Positions 30,463 through 39,364 of a stretch of DNA of 64,000 bases are shown here, in pieces (position 1 is the first letter of the stretch; each line of letters begins with the position of its first letter). The stretch lies in assembly GCF_965221685.1 (NCBI RefSeq), contig NZ_OZ244907.1. One strand, 5' to 3'. Source of the stretch: Palauibacter sp022826685. GTDB taxonomy: Bacteria; Gemmatimonadota; Gemmatimonadetes; Palauibacterales; Palauibacteraceae. The notes below the pieces were generated by a model. The model was not told the DNA's origin, did not search any database, and saw only the letters and a list, made by a program, of their open reading frames with translations. The position numbers and the translations under genes are program-made.

Positions 30463-31857
30463 TCAGAGCTCCCGGCAACCGTATTCGATGCCGGTCTTCA
30501 CCGCCTCGACGAGTTCGTCGATGTCCGCCCGGGTCACGATGAGGGGCGGCGCGATCGTCACGGTGTTGTTGAGGCCGGGAATGCTCCGGGTCGTCCTGCC
30601 CACGAGCACGCCCTCCTCGGCGGCCTTTCCCACGACGACCGTCATGACATCCTCGCTCACGGGCGCCTTCGTCGCCTTGTCCTCCACCAGCTCCACGCCG
30701 GCGAACAGGCCCTTGCCGCGGACGTCGCCGACGTGGTCGTGGTCGAGCAGCTCGCGCAGCCGATCCTGCAGGTAGGCGCCCATCACGCGGCTGTTCCCGA
30801 TCAGGTCCTCCTCCTCGATGATGCGCAGGTTCTCCAGCGCGGCCGCGAACCCGGAGGTGCACCCGCCGTAGGTGCTGATGTCCCTGAAGTAGTCGAACTT
30901 CTCGCCCGGATCCGCCAGGAACCGGTCGAACACCTCGCCGCGCACCGCGGCCGCGGAGATCGGCGCGTAGGAGCTGGCCATGCCCTTGGCCATCGTGACG
31001 ATGTCCGGGACGAAGTCGTAGTGCTCGAACCCGAACATCGTCCCCGTGCGCCCGAATCCGCACACGACTTCGTCGATGATCAGCATGACGTCGTATTTGT
31101 CGCAGATGTTTCGGATGATTGAAAAATATTCATCCACCGGAGGAATGACTCCCCCGCCCGCGGTGATCGGCTCGAGGATCACGGCCCCCACCGTCTCCGG
31201 CCCCTCCTCCTCGATCGCGTCCCCGAGGGCGCGCGCACATTCGATGTCGCAGTCCGGATAGGTCTTTCCGAAGGGGCAGCGATAGCACATCGCGTGGGGG
31301 AAACCCGAAAACCCGTCCGGGAACGGCCCGTAGGCCTCCTTGCGCTCCTCCTGGCCGCTGGCGGCGAGGCAGGCGATGGTCGTGCCGTGGTAGTCGCGGT
31401 CCCGGTACAGGACCTTCGACTTCCGGTTCCCGTTCAGGTGGGCGATCTGGCGCACCATCTTGAAGGCCTTCTCGTTGGCCTCGGAGCCGCTGTTGGCGAA
31501 GAAGATGCGGTCGAGCCCGGGCATCCACTCGGCCAGCGCGCTCGCGTACCGGGCGGCCGGGACGGTGCCGACGACGCCCGCGTAGTAGGGCAGCCGCTTC
31601 AACTGCTCGTAGACGACCCGCGCGATGCTCTCCCGCCCGTGGCCGACGTTGACGCACCAGACGCCGCCCGAGGCCCCGTCCAGGTACTCCTTGCCGTGGA
31701 TGTCGCGGACGCGAGCGCCCTGGCCCTCCACGAAGACCTGCGGATCCCGGGTCTCGAGAATCCTGTGCTGAAACAGGTGGTGCCAGAGATGCTTCCGGTC
31801 CTTCTCGAGGACGTCCTGGACGTCGTAGTCCGCCAGCAACGCCTGTGTCTCGGACAT
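30463..31857 (-). CDS. tpa: Taurine:pyruvate aminotransferase (class III)
   Basis: 464 residues, class III PLP transaminase: FFANSGSEANEKAFKM for the cofactor phosphate, YHGTT, VAVILEPI-like VGAVILEPITAGGG, the aspartate in IIDEVVCGFGRTG and the aldimine lysine in MAKGMASSYAP. Length and the YRCPFG-containing loop fit taurine or hypotaurine-type omega-transaminases. The adjacent xsc gene makes taurine to sulfoacetaldehyde plus alanine the most likely reaction. ATG 31857 follows AAGGAG. The gene starts 45 nt after xsc and abuts the next gene. Confidence 0.8.
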   Translation of the reverse strand: MSETQALLADYDVQDVLEKDRKHLWHHLFQHRILETRDPQVFVEGQGARVRDIHGKEYLDGASGGVWCVNVGHGRESIARVVYEQLKRLPYYAGVVGTVPAARYASALAEWMPGLDRIFFANSGSEANEKAFKMVRQIAHLNGNRKSKVLYRDRDYHGTTIACLAASGQEERKEAYGPFPDGFSGFPHAMCYRCPFGKTYPDCDIECARALGDAIEEEGPETVGAVILEPITAGGGVIPPVDEYFSIIRNICDKYDVMLIIDEVVCGFGRTGTMFGFEHYDFVPDIVTMAKGMASSYAPISAAAVRGEVFDRFLADPGEKFDYFRDISTYGGCTSGFAAALENLRIIEEEDLIGNSRVMGAYLQDRLRELLDHDHVGDVRGKGLFAGVELVEDKATKAPVSEDVMTVVVGKAAEEGVLVGRTTRSIPGLNNTVTIAPPLIVTRADIDELVEAVKTGIEYGCREL

Positions 31858-31902
31858 CCGGCTCTCCTTGGCCGGGCCCCCCAGCGGGGCCGCCACGGCC
31901 TG

Positions 31903-33633
31903 CTAGCTCAGGCTGAGATGGGCGTATTTCTCCAGGTGACGCATGGGCATGGCGAGCGCGTCCCGGCGGAAAGGCTCCGCGAGCACGTTCGCGCCTCCCT
32001 CGACGACCGCGTTGATGACGCACGGCTCGCCGCTCGCCACGGCGTCGCGCACGACGTCCTGGACATCGCGATAGTCGTCGATCGTGTAGCCCCTCGCGCC
32101 CATCGACTCCGCCACCTTCGCGAAGTCCGGATTGCTGCGCAGGTTCGTGCCCACGAAACGGTTGTCGTAGAAGTCGATCTGGTTCTTCTTCTCGGCGCCC
32201 CATTCGTGGTTGTTGATGACGATGGCGATGACCGGGATCTCCTCCCGCACCGCCGTCATCACCTCGCTCATGCCGCTGATGCCCCACGCGCCGTCGCCCT
32301 GGATGGCGAACACGGGAGCCGTCGGGTTGCCGATCCCGGCGCCGAGCGCGGCTCCGTACGCGAAGCCGCAGTTCCCCCATGTGAGCGCCGCGAGGTGCTG
32401 CCGGGGGCCGTCGAAGCGGAGATACCCGTTCGTGATCGAGCAGGTGTTGCCGATATCCGTGGTCACGAGCGCGTCCCCGGGCAGCGCGCGGGTGAATTCC
32501 CACAGGAAGCGCCGGGGATGCATGAGGGCGTTGGTGGATGAGGACCACGTCTCGAGTTCCTCGTCCCAGGCCCGCTTCTCCCGGGCGACGTCGGCGATGC
32601 GTTCCTCGTTTCGTCCCGGGTCGGGCAGCGCGTTCCTCAACTCGTCGAGCAACTCGACGGCGTACTCCTTCACGTCCGCGACGGAGAAGAGCGCCGGGAT
32701 CTTGCTCATGCCCCACTGTCGGGCGTCCCGGTCCACCTGAATGAGGGTGGCGTCTTCGGGCCAGTAGGTCATGTCGTACTGCGGCAGCAGGCCGAAGACC
32801 CCGAGCCGTGTCCCGAGAGCGAGCACCACGTCGGCCTTCGCGATGGTGCGCATGGCCGCCTTCGACCCGCAGTAGCCGATCGGCCCGCACCCCAGTTCGT
32901 GGCTCCAGGGGAAGGTGTCGTTGTGCAGGTAGGTGTTGACGACCGGCGCGCTCAGGTGCTCGGCCAGCGCCTGGACCTCCTTCAGGGCGTCTCCCTGGCT
33001 CACGCCGCCTCCGGAGACGATCACCGGGTAGCGGGCGCCTTTCAGGATCCGGACCGCCTCCTCGATGTCCCCCCCGGGAGGCCGGCCGGGACCGAGGGAG
33101 GGCGTCGCGAAGATCTCCTCTTCGATGTCGCCGTAGAAGTAGTCCCTGGGGATGTTGAGGTGCGTGGGGCCGAGTTCGAGCTTGGCGCGGTAGAAGCAGC
33201 GCCGCGCGAGCTCGCCCATGCGCTCGGGACGGTTGACGCGCACCTGGAAGACGGTCTGGGCCTCGAACATCGGCATCTGGTCGAGTTCCTGGAAGCCTCC
33301 GGTGCCGATGCCGAGCGATCCGGTTTCCGGCGTGATGGCGACCACGGGGGAGTGCGCCCAGAAGGCGGCCGCGATCGCGGAGACGAAGTTGGCCGCGCCG
33401 GGGCCGTTCTGGGCGATGCAGGCCTGGGGCCTTCCCGTGACCCTCGCGAGCCCGTCGGCGGCGTGCGCGGCCGCCTGTTCGTGCGCGACCGAGATGAAAC
33501 GGATGCCCGCATCCGGGAACAGGTCGAGGGCGTCCATGAACGCGGATCCCACCAACCCGAATACTTCCGTCACGCCCTCCGCCACCAGCGTCTCGACGAG
33601 CGCTTCGGAGGGAGTCATCGTCTTTTTCGGCAC
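31903..33633 (-). CDS. xsc: Sulfoacetaldehyde acetyltransferase
   Basis: 576 residues, TPP enzyme of the acetolactate-synthase superfamily. FGLVGSAFMDALDLF, HEQAAAHAADGLAR, QNGPGAANFVSAIAAAFWAH, THLNIPRDYFYGDIEEE and NHEWGAEKKNQIDFYDNRF are characteristic of Xsc rather than of acetolactate synthase; the TPP site is GDGAWGISG with NNHEWG. The enzyme converts sulfoacetaldehyde and phosphate to acetyl phosphate and sulfite. GTG 33633 is preferred over ATG 33618 because GGAGG lies 6 nt upstream. It heads the leftward operon, and no phosphate acetyltransferase is in the window. Confidence 0.85.
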   Translation of the reverse strand: MPKKTMTPSEALVETLVAEGVTEVFGLVGSAFMDALDLFPDAGIRFISVAHEQAAAHAADGLARVTGRPQACIAQNGPGAANFVSAIAAAFWAHSPVVAITPETGSLGIGTGGFQELDQMPMFEAQTVFQVRVNRPERMGELARRCFYRAKLELGPTHLNIPRDYFYGDIEEEIFATPSLGPGRPPGGDIEEAVRILKGARYPVIVSGGGVSQGDALKEVQALAEHLSAPVVNTYLHNDTFPWSHELGCGPIGYCGSKAAMRTIAKADVVLALGTRLGVFGLLPQYDMTYWPEDATLIQVDRDARQWGMSKIPALFSVADVKEYAVELLDELRNALPDPGRNEERIADVAREKRAWDEELETWSSSTNALMHPRRFLWEFTRALPGDALVTTDIGNTCSITNGYLRFDGPRQHLAALTWGNCGFAYGAALGAGIGNPTAPVFAIQGDGAWGISGMSEVMTAVREEIPVIAIVINNHEWGAEKKNQIDFYDNRFVGTNLRSNPDFAKVAESMGARGYTIDDYRDVQDVVRDAVASGEPCVINAVVEGGANVLAEPFRRDALAMPMRHLEKYAHLSLS

Positions 33634-33741
33634 GTCCAGCCTCCAGCGGTGCGAGCGGCGCGGGTCCGGAAGGGAATCGAGGTCGCCCGTGGCTCCGGCC
33701 CGGGCGCGCATGCAACCCGGGGAACGTAGTATAGGCGCGCC
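33634..33741. promoter_or_regulatory. Divergent intergenic region between xsc and the AGCS symporter gene
   Basis: 108 bp serve both operons. A TAGTAT sequence at 33727-33732 may be a -10 for the symporter, about 10 bp before its ATG, but there is no matching -35. On the minus side GGAGG precedes xsc. No inverted repeat of note was found. Confidence 0.3.
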
Positions 33742-35175
33742 ATGGGTGTCGACGAACTCATCAACAGGGTCATGCGGCCGGTCGCCGACGCGGTATCGGA
33801 GTTCATCTTCTTCTCCGTGCCGGTCGGCGGGGCCGAGATTCCGCTCATCGTGGCGTGGCTCATCGCCGGGGGCGTGTTCTTCACCCTGTACCTGGGCTTC
33901 ATCAACGTGCGGGGCTTCAGGCACGCGCTCGACCTGGTCCGGGGCCGCTACACGGATCCGTCGCAGCCGGGCGAGGTCACGCCCTTTCAGGCGCTCGCGA
34001 CCGCGGTCTCGGGGACGGTCGGGATTGGGAACATCGCGGGGGTGGCCGTCGCGATCTCGCTGGGCGGGCCCGGAGCCACGCTCTGGCTGATCATTGCGGG
34101 GCTGCTCGGAATGAGCACGAAGTTCGCCGAGTGCACGCTGGCGGTGAAGTATCGCCACACCCACCCGGACGGCTCCGTCAGCGGCGGTCCGATGTACTAC
34201 CTGCAGCACGGTCTGGAGCTGCGGAACCTGCCGTTGATCGGGCGCGGCCTGGGGATCTTCTACGCCGCCGCCATGGTGCTGGGCTGTCTCGGCATCGGCA
34301 ACATGTTCCAGTCCAACCAGGCCGCCGCCATCCTGATCGAGGTGACGGGCGCCGAAGGCAGCTTCTTCAGCGACAGGGCCTGGCTGCTGGGCGTCCTCAT
34401 GGCCGCCGCGGTGGCGCTGGTCATCGTCGGCGGGATCCGGAGCATCGCCCGCGTCACCTCCAAACTCGTGCCCTTCATGGCCGTGCTCTACGTGCTGTCG
34501 GCGCTGGCGATCATCGCGCTGAACGCGGACCGGCTGCCCGGCGCGTTCGCCCAGATCTGGGAGGGGGCGTTCTCGGCGGACAGCATCGGCGGGGGCATGA
34601 TCGGGGTGATGGTCATCGGGTTCCGGCGGGCCGTGTTCTCCAACGAGGCCGGCCTGGGTTCCGCCGCCATCGCGCACTCGGCGGTGCAGACCGACGAACC
34701 GTCCACCGAGGGCTTCGTCAGCCTGCTCGAGCCGTTCATCGACACGGTCGTCATCTGCACGATGACGGCGCTCGTCATCATCACGACCGTCTACGATCCG
34801 TCGCTGGCCGACGCCGGCATCACAGGCATCGAGATGACGAAGACCGCCTTCGAGAGCACGCTCTCGTGGTCGCCCGTGCCTCTCTCGGTGGCGGCGGTGC
34901 TGTTCGCCTTTTCCACGATGCTCTCGTGGAGCTACTACGGTCTGAAGTCGCTTACGTATCTGACGGGCGAGAATCGAGCTGTCGAAGCCGGCTTCAAGCT
35001 GTTCTTCTGCGGTTTCGTGGTCCTGGGCGCGAGCGTGCAGCTGGGAGCGCTGATCGATCTCTCCGACGCCGTGATCTACGTCGTCGCGATTCCCAACCTG
35101 CTCGGCCTGTACCTGCTGGCGCCGGTCCTGAAGCGGGAGATGCACTCCTACCGCGACCGCCTCGGACGCTACTGA
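33742..35175 (+). CDS. AGCS family sodium:amino-acid symporter
   Basis: 477 residues and about ten membrane helices. AGCS signatures are present: ATAVSGTVGIGNIAGVAVAI, GGPGATLWLIIAGLLGMSTK, GPMYYLQHGL and FSNEAGLGSAAIAH. The family takes up alanine or glycine with sodium. Its position back to back with tpa-xsc suggests transport of taurine, or of the alanine made by the transaminase. The sequence alone does not decide. Start at ATG 33742. Confidence 0.85.
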   Translation: MGVDELINRVMRPVADAVSEFIFFSVPVGGAEIPLIVAWLIAGGVFFTLYLGFINVRGFRHALDLVRGRYTDPSQPGEVTPFQALATAVSGTVGIGNIAGVAVAISLGGPGATLWLIIAGLLGMSTKFAECTLAVKYRHTHPDGSVSGGPMYYLQHGLELRNLPLIGRGLGIFYAAAMVLGCLGIGNMFQSNQAAAILIEVTGAEGSFFSDRAWLLGVLMAAAVALVIVGGIRSIARVTSKLVPFMAVLYVLSALAIIALNADRLPGAFAQIWEGAFSADSIGGGMIGVMVIGFRRAVFSNEAGLGSAAIAHSAVQTDEPSTEGFVSLLEPFIDTVVICTMTALVIITTVYDPSLADAGITGIEMTKTAFESTLSWSPVPLSVAAVLFAFSTMLSWSYYGLKSLTYLTGENRAVEAGFKLFFCGFVVLGASVQLGALIDLSDAVIYVVAIPNLLGLYLLAPVLKREMHSYRDRLGRY

Positions 35176-35200
35176 CCGGGGGCCTCGTCCCGCACGGACA

Positions 35201-38038
35201 TCAGGGGGGCGGCTTCCGGGCCACGCGCTTCTTCTCCTCCTCCAGCGCGTGCAGCGGCACCCCTTCCGTGATCCACGCGGGCGCGGGCTCCCCCTTCAGG
35301 TAGTGCCCGAACCACTCGAGGATGCGACGGTGGTAGTCCTTCTGGTTCGCCTCCTCGCGGAAGCCGTGATCCTCCCCTTCGTAGACCAGCAGCACCATCT
35401 GTTTCCCGGCGCGGCGGGCGAAGTTGAAGAACTCGGTCCCCTGGTCCCAGTCCACCACGCCGTCCTCGTTGCCGAAGGCCATGAGCAGCGGCGTCTCCAT
35501 GTGATGCACCTCGTGGATCGGCGAATTCCGGCGGTGCGCCTCCGGATCCTCCCAGAAGGGCACTTCCATGCGCGCCTGACCGGTCTCCCAGTGGCTCACT
35601 TCGGCGATGCCCGGGTTCCAGTGCAGCTGGCCCATGAAGCTCACGAAGTCGGTGAGCGGCGCCCCCGCCACGGAAGCCGCGAAGATGTCGGTCCGCGTGG
35701 GCAGGAACGTCGCCTGGTAGCCGCCCCACGAGTGCCCGATGAGGCCGACCGCGTCCGGGTCCGTCACGCCCATCTCGACGGCCTTCGCCACGGCCGCGCG
35801 CACGGACTCCAGCGCGCTCACCCCCGGATCCCGCGCCCGGTACACGATGTCGGGCAGCAGCACCGCGTACCCGTGCTGGGTCCAGGCCGAGTAGTTGTAG
35901 TAGTCCCGCTCGCTGGGGACGCGGAAAAAGTGCATCTGCGGGGAGAGGATCTCGTAGGTGTACACGATCGTGGGGACGGCGCGGCCTTCCTCGTGGTTCG
36001 CGGGGAGAAGGAGGACGAACTGGAGGTCGCGGCCCGCTTCGCTCACGAAATCGACGAGTTGCGCGCGGCCCCACGCCACCTCGTCGATGAACGGGTTGAT
36101 CCGCGTCACCCGGGCGGGGTCGGCGAGGTCGGCTCCCGCGACGAAGTAGTCCGGCGGGTCGTCGAAGCGCTCGGCGCGGTAGAGGAGCACGTCGGCGCTG
36201 TCCGCGCGCGTGAGGCTGCCCACCCGCGCGTCCTCCAGGATCAGCGTCTCGGCCAGATCCCGGTCCGGTGCGCCGGCCCAGCCGGTCGCGAAGCGGGCGT
36301 AGCCGCGCTGCTCCGTCTTCTCGTCGTAGAGGGAGAGGTAGGGGCGCGAGTCGGGGTCGATGCCGGGTTCGTCGTCATCGGTGACGCGGGTCAAGCGGTG
36401 GGTGACCCCCGTCCCGGCGCCGCGCGTGAGCCGCTCGCCTCCCGAGCCGTCGGGGGCGACGCGCCAGATGTCGTGCTTGTCGTAGAGCAGGACGGCGCGG
36501 TCGTCCTTCAACCAGCCGCCGGGACCGAAGTCGCGCGGGGGGGTGACGTCGGTGGGCGTGTCGTAGTCGGTGTGGGCGAACTCGGCGGCCAATCCTGACG
36601 TCAGGTCATACGTCGCCCCGGTGGCGAAGTGAAGGCTGTGGTAGGCGGAGCCGTCCCACGAGAGCAGCCAGTCGCCGCCCGCGCTCGGCCACTCGTACCG
36701 CACGCGGGTGAGGAGCTGGCGGCGCCCGCCCGTGTCCGCGTCGACCGCCCACACGTCGTGGTACGGACGGCCGAACATCGCGCCCCACGGATAGGGATCG
36801 CTGATGTCCTCCAGCGCGTAGTCCCAGCCGTCCAGGAGTTGCGCGCTGCCCATCAGGTCGGAGCCGAGCACGACGACGCGCTCGTCGTCGAGGTGCCAGA
36901 CGGCGAGCAGCGATCGCGCGTCGTCGCGGTCCTCCGAGACCTGCTGCTCCGGGAAGAGGCGGACATCGCTCGTATGCCAGATCTGCAGGTCCGGGAGGTC
37001 GGGTTCGGAGTCGGCGGGCGGGGCGTCTTCGCTCTCCGGTTCCCCGCTCTCCGGCTCCTCGTCCGCGCCGTCATCGGCATCGGCGCCCGCTTCCGGCTCG
37101 GTGGGCCTGAGCCCGAGGGAGATCATGCGGCCATCGTCCGACCAGGCGGGGGCACGGTGATGGACGACTTCCAGGGTGTCGGGGATGCCGGCGGTGTTTG
37201 TCCCGAGGACCATCGTCTCGACGCGGCGGTCAAGAGCGCGCCACGCCAGAACGTCGTAAGCCGTGCCGTCGTCGGAAGCGGCGTCCCGGGAGCGGAGGAC
37301 GGCCAGATCCGCGGAGTCGTCGCGCCAGCGGAAGCTCCTGTAGGCCGAAGCGGACGCGTCCGCGGAGCGCAGGGTACCGGCGTCGGCGTCGTACACCTGC
37401 ACACCGTTGCCCACATCGGCACCTGTCGCGATCGCGATCGCAAGCAGGGATCCGCCCGGGCTCCAGGCCATCTCGCTCACGTTGCCGAAGCTGGTCTCCA
37501 TCTCCGTGGCGAGCGTGACGATGCGAAGGTCGGCGCCCTTGCCCGCGGGCTTGTCCGGCGGGTAGCCGCGTAGCGCAACGTAACGGCCGGACGCGTCAAA
37601 ACGCCGTTCGGAGACCGCGTCGAACTCACGCGTCTCCCCCGTCTGCAGGTCCATCACCGAAGCCTTGTCGCGGATCGGTTCATCGCTCTCGGCGAGCCGC
37701 TCCCGTTCCTCCGGCGGCAGGCCGACGGTCCAGGCCAGCCAGCGGCCGTCGGGGGAGAAGCGCGGCGCCGAGCCCCAGGGGAACACCTGGACGGAGTCCT
37801 CCACGAGCCGGCGCACGCGGAGTTCCGACGTCTCGTCCACGCGGGTGACCGTATAGGCGATCCACTCGCCGAAGGGCGAGAACTCGACACCGCCGAGCCG
37901 CTCCCAGCGGCCGTAGTCGTCGGGCGTGACAAGGGGCCGGTCCTGGGAGGAAGCGGAGGACGGGAGGACGAGCGCGAGCCCGCCGAGGGCGGCGAGCGCA
38001 GCGAGCATCGGGGACCGGGAGGCCAGGGTCCGGGTCAT
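35201..38038 (-). CDS. S9 family peptidase (prolyl oligopeptidase/DPP type), exported
   Basis: 945 residues with a signal peptide (ALAALGGLALVLPSSASSQD). The N-terminal 600 residues form a beta-propeller, with an acidic insertion near 310-340 (EPEAGADADDGADEEPESGE). The C-terminal alpha/beta-hydrolase has the nucleophile in GLIGHSWGGYQATF, an aspartate in GNEDGVVDW and the histidine in YEGEDHGF. It cuts short peptides, often after proline. It is the last gene of the 12.6 kb secreted-protein operon and starts 9 nt after the previous stop. Confidence 0.9.
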   Translation of the reverse strand: MTRTLASRSPMLAALAALGGLALVLPSSASSQDRPLVTPDDYGRWERLGGVEFSPFGEWIAYTVTRVDETSELRVRRLVEDSVQVFPWGSAPRFSPDGRWLAWTVGLPPEERERLAESDEPIRDKASVMDLQTGETREFDAVSERRFDASGRYVALRGYPPDKPAGKGADLRIVTLATEMETSFGNVSEMAWSPGGSLLAIAIATGADVGNGVQVYDADAGTLRSADASASAYRSFRWRDDSADLAVLRSRDAASDDGTAYDVLAWRALDRRVETMVLGTNTAGIPDTLEVVHHRAPAWSDDGRMISLGLRPTEPEAGADADDGADEEPESGEPESEDAPPADSEPDLPDLQIWHTSDVRLFPEQQVSEDRDDARSLLAVWHLDDERVVVLGSDLMGSAQLLDGWDYALEDISDPYPWGAMFGRPYHDVWAVDADTGGRRQLLTRVRYEWPSAGGDWLLSWDGSAYHSLHFATGATYDLTSGLAAEFAHTDYDTPTDVTPPRDFGPGGWLKDDRAVLLYDKHDIWRVAPDGSGGERLTRGAGTGVTHRLTRVTDDDEPGIDPDSRPYLSLYDEKTEQRGYARFATGWAGAPDRDLAETLILEDARVGSLTRADSADVLLYRAERFDDPPDYFVAGADLADPARVTRINPFIDEVAWGRAQLVDFVSEAGRDLQFVLLLPANHEEGRAVPTIVYTYEILSPQMHFFRVPSERDYYNYSAWTQHGYAVLLPDIVYRARDPGVSALESVRAAVAKAVEMGVTDPDAVGLIGHSWGGYQATFLPTRTDIFAASVAGAPLTDFVSFMGQLHWNPGIAEVSHWETGQARMEVPFWEDPEAHRRNSPIHEVHHMETPLLMAFGNEDGVVDWDQGTEFFNFARRAGKQMVLLVYEGEDHGFREEANQKDYHRRILEWFGHYLKGEPAPAWITEGVPLHALEEEKKRVARKPPP

Positions 38039-38047
38039 AGCTCCCTC

Positions 38048-39364
38048 CTACGGCTGCAGGCGGAGGACGAAGAGGCCCTCGTCCCAGCTGGAGGCGACGA
38101 AGATGCCGCTTTCGAACCAGGGATAGGTCGACCAGGAGCCGTCGAACGTCTGGTCGTCTCGGTCCGGCACCGTGTCGAAGTAGCCCCGCTCCACGGGATT
38201 CGCCGGGTCCGTGATGTCGAGAATGCGTACGCCGAACGTGTAGTTGGAGTGATAGATGAGGCCGCCGTGCACGTAGAGGTTGTGATCGACCGCCTCGCTG
38301 GGGCCCAGGTGCTCTTTCACGAGAACCGGGTCGTCGAGATCGGTGACATCCCATACGAGCAGACGCGTATAGGACACCCGGTTGTTCCGTTCGTCCAACT
38401 CGTCGTTCTGGTAGAAGTACCGATGGTCCTCGCTGAGCCACCCTTGGTGGACGTAGTCGTAGTCCGCGTAGGTGGCCGTCGACACCGTCACCGGATTCGC
38501 CTTGTCCGTGACGTCCGACATGACGATCGCCGTCTCGTTCGAGCCGATGCAGATTTCGCGACCGGCATGTTCGCCGTCGGGACCCCGGTATACGACGCAC
38601 TGGACGTCGTGTGTGTACCCGGTGCCCCGCCAGCCCGTCCCCTCCGCGGCGTAACACCCCGCGAAGCTCGGGCTCTTCGGGTCCGAGAGGTCGATCATGT
38701 GCAGGCCGCCCCCGCAGTCTTCCCCGCCGGAGTTGCTGCCGACGGCGTAGGCGAAGCCGGTCTCCTCGTTGATCGCGAGGTTGTGGACCGCGCTCACCTC
38801 CCGGTAGCGCGCATCCGCATCCAGCTCCGTGAATTCCGTCAGCCCGCGAAGCCGGGTGAGATCGAGCACCTGCATGCCGTGGCCGGTGATGTAGTCCGCC
38901 ACGACGTACGCGTGATCCGCGTACACCTTCATGTCGCGCCAGCCGCTGTGCGAGGTCGGGGAGCCCATGAAGGCGATGGGGCGCGGCTCGGTCGGGGTCG
39001 AGAGGTCGACGATGGCGAGCCCGTCGTGGCGGCCCACGAGCGCGTACTCGATGCCCGTCTGTGGATCCGTCCACCCCCAGATGTCGCTCACGGCCCAGTC
39101 GTCCTCCGTCCCCGCGGGCGCCTGTCCCGGGCTCAGGTCGGGCAGCGGTACGTGCGCCGCGAGATCCACCCGATGGCAGGGGAACCCGTCCGCCGAGCCG
39201 CCCTCGCAGGGGACGATCTGCGCCACGACGGGAGGCGGGGGATCGGGCGGATCGACCGGATCCGGATCGGGGGGGACGGTCGGGGAATCCTCACATGCGG
39301 CAGCGAGCAGGACCAGGAGCGGGAGCGCGCCTCGCGCGAACGCCTGGATACTCCTGTGAATCAT
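38048..39364 (-). CDS. Choice-of-anchor B/LVIVD-repeat lipoprotein, copy 2
   Basis: 438 residues. Lipoprotein signal (PLLVLLAAACEDS), a Pro/Asp-rich linker, then an LVIVD beta-propeller with repeats such as YALVGRHDGLAIVDLSTPTE, and LRGLTEFTELDADARYREVS. The C-terminal TYPWFESGIFVASSWDEGLF-type end is standard for the choice-of-anchor B family. Function unknown; probably a surface scaffold. The start overlaps the upstream copy's stop by ATGA. The two copies are clearly related along their whole length, so this is a tandem duplication. Confidence 0.85.
   Translation of the reverse strand: MIHRSIQAFARGALPLLVLLAAACEDSPTVPPDPDPVDPPDPPPPVVAQIVPCEGGSADGFPCHRVDLAAHVPLPDLSPGQAPAGTEDDWAVSDIWGWTDPQTGIEYALVGRHDGLAIVDLSTPTEPRPIAFMGSPTSHSGWRDMKVYADHAYVVADYITGHGMQVLDLTRLRGLTEFTELDADARYREVSAVHNLAINEETGFAYAVGSNSGGEDCGGGLHMIDLSDPKSPSFAGCYAAEGTGWRGTGYTHDVQCVVYRGPDGEHAGREICIGSNETAIVMSDVTDKANPVTVSTATYADYDYVHQGWLSEDHRYFYQNDELDERNNRVSYTRLLVWDVTDLDDPVLVKEHLGPSEAVDHNLYVHGGLIYHSNYTFGVRILDITDPANPVERGYFDTVPDRDDQTFDGSWSTYPWFESGIFVASSWDEGLFVLRLQP

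Noticed and set aside
31903..33633. Acetolactate synthase
   Set aside because: The QNGPGAANFVSAIAAAFWAH and NHEWGAEKKNQ motifs and the adjacent transaminase fit Xsc. No regulatory subunit or ilv gene is near.
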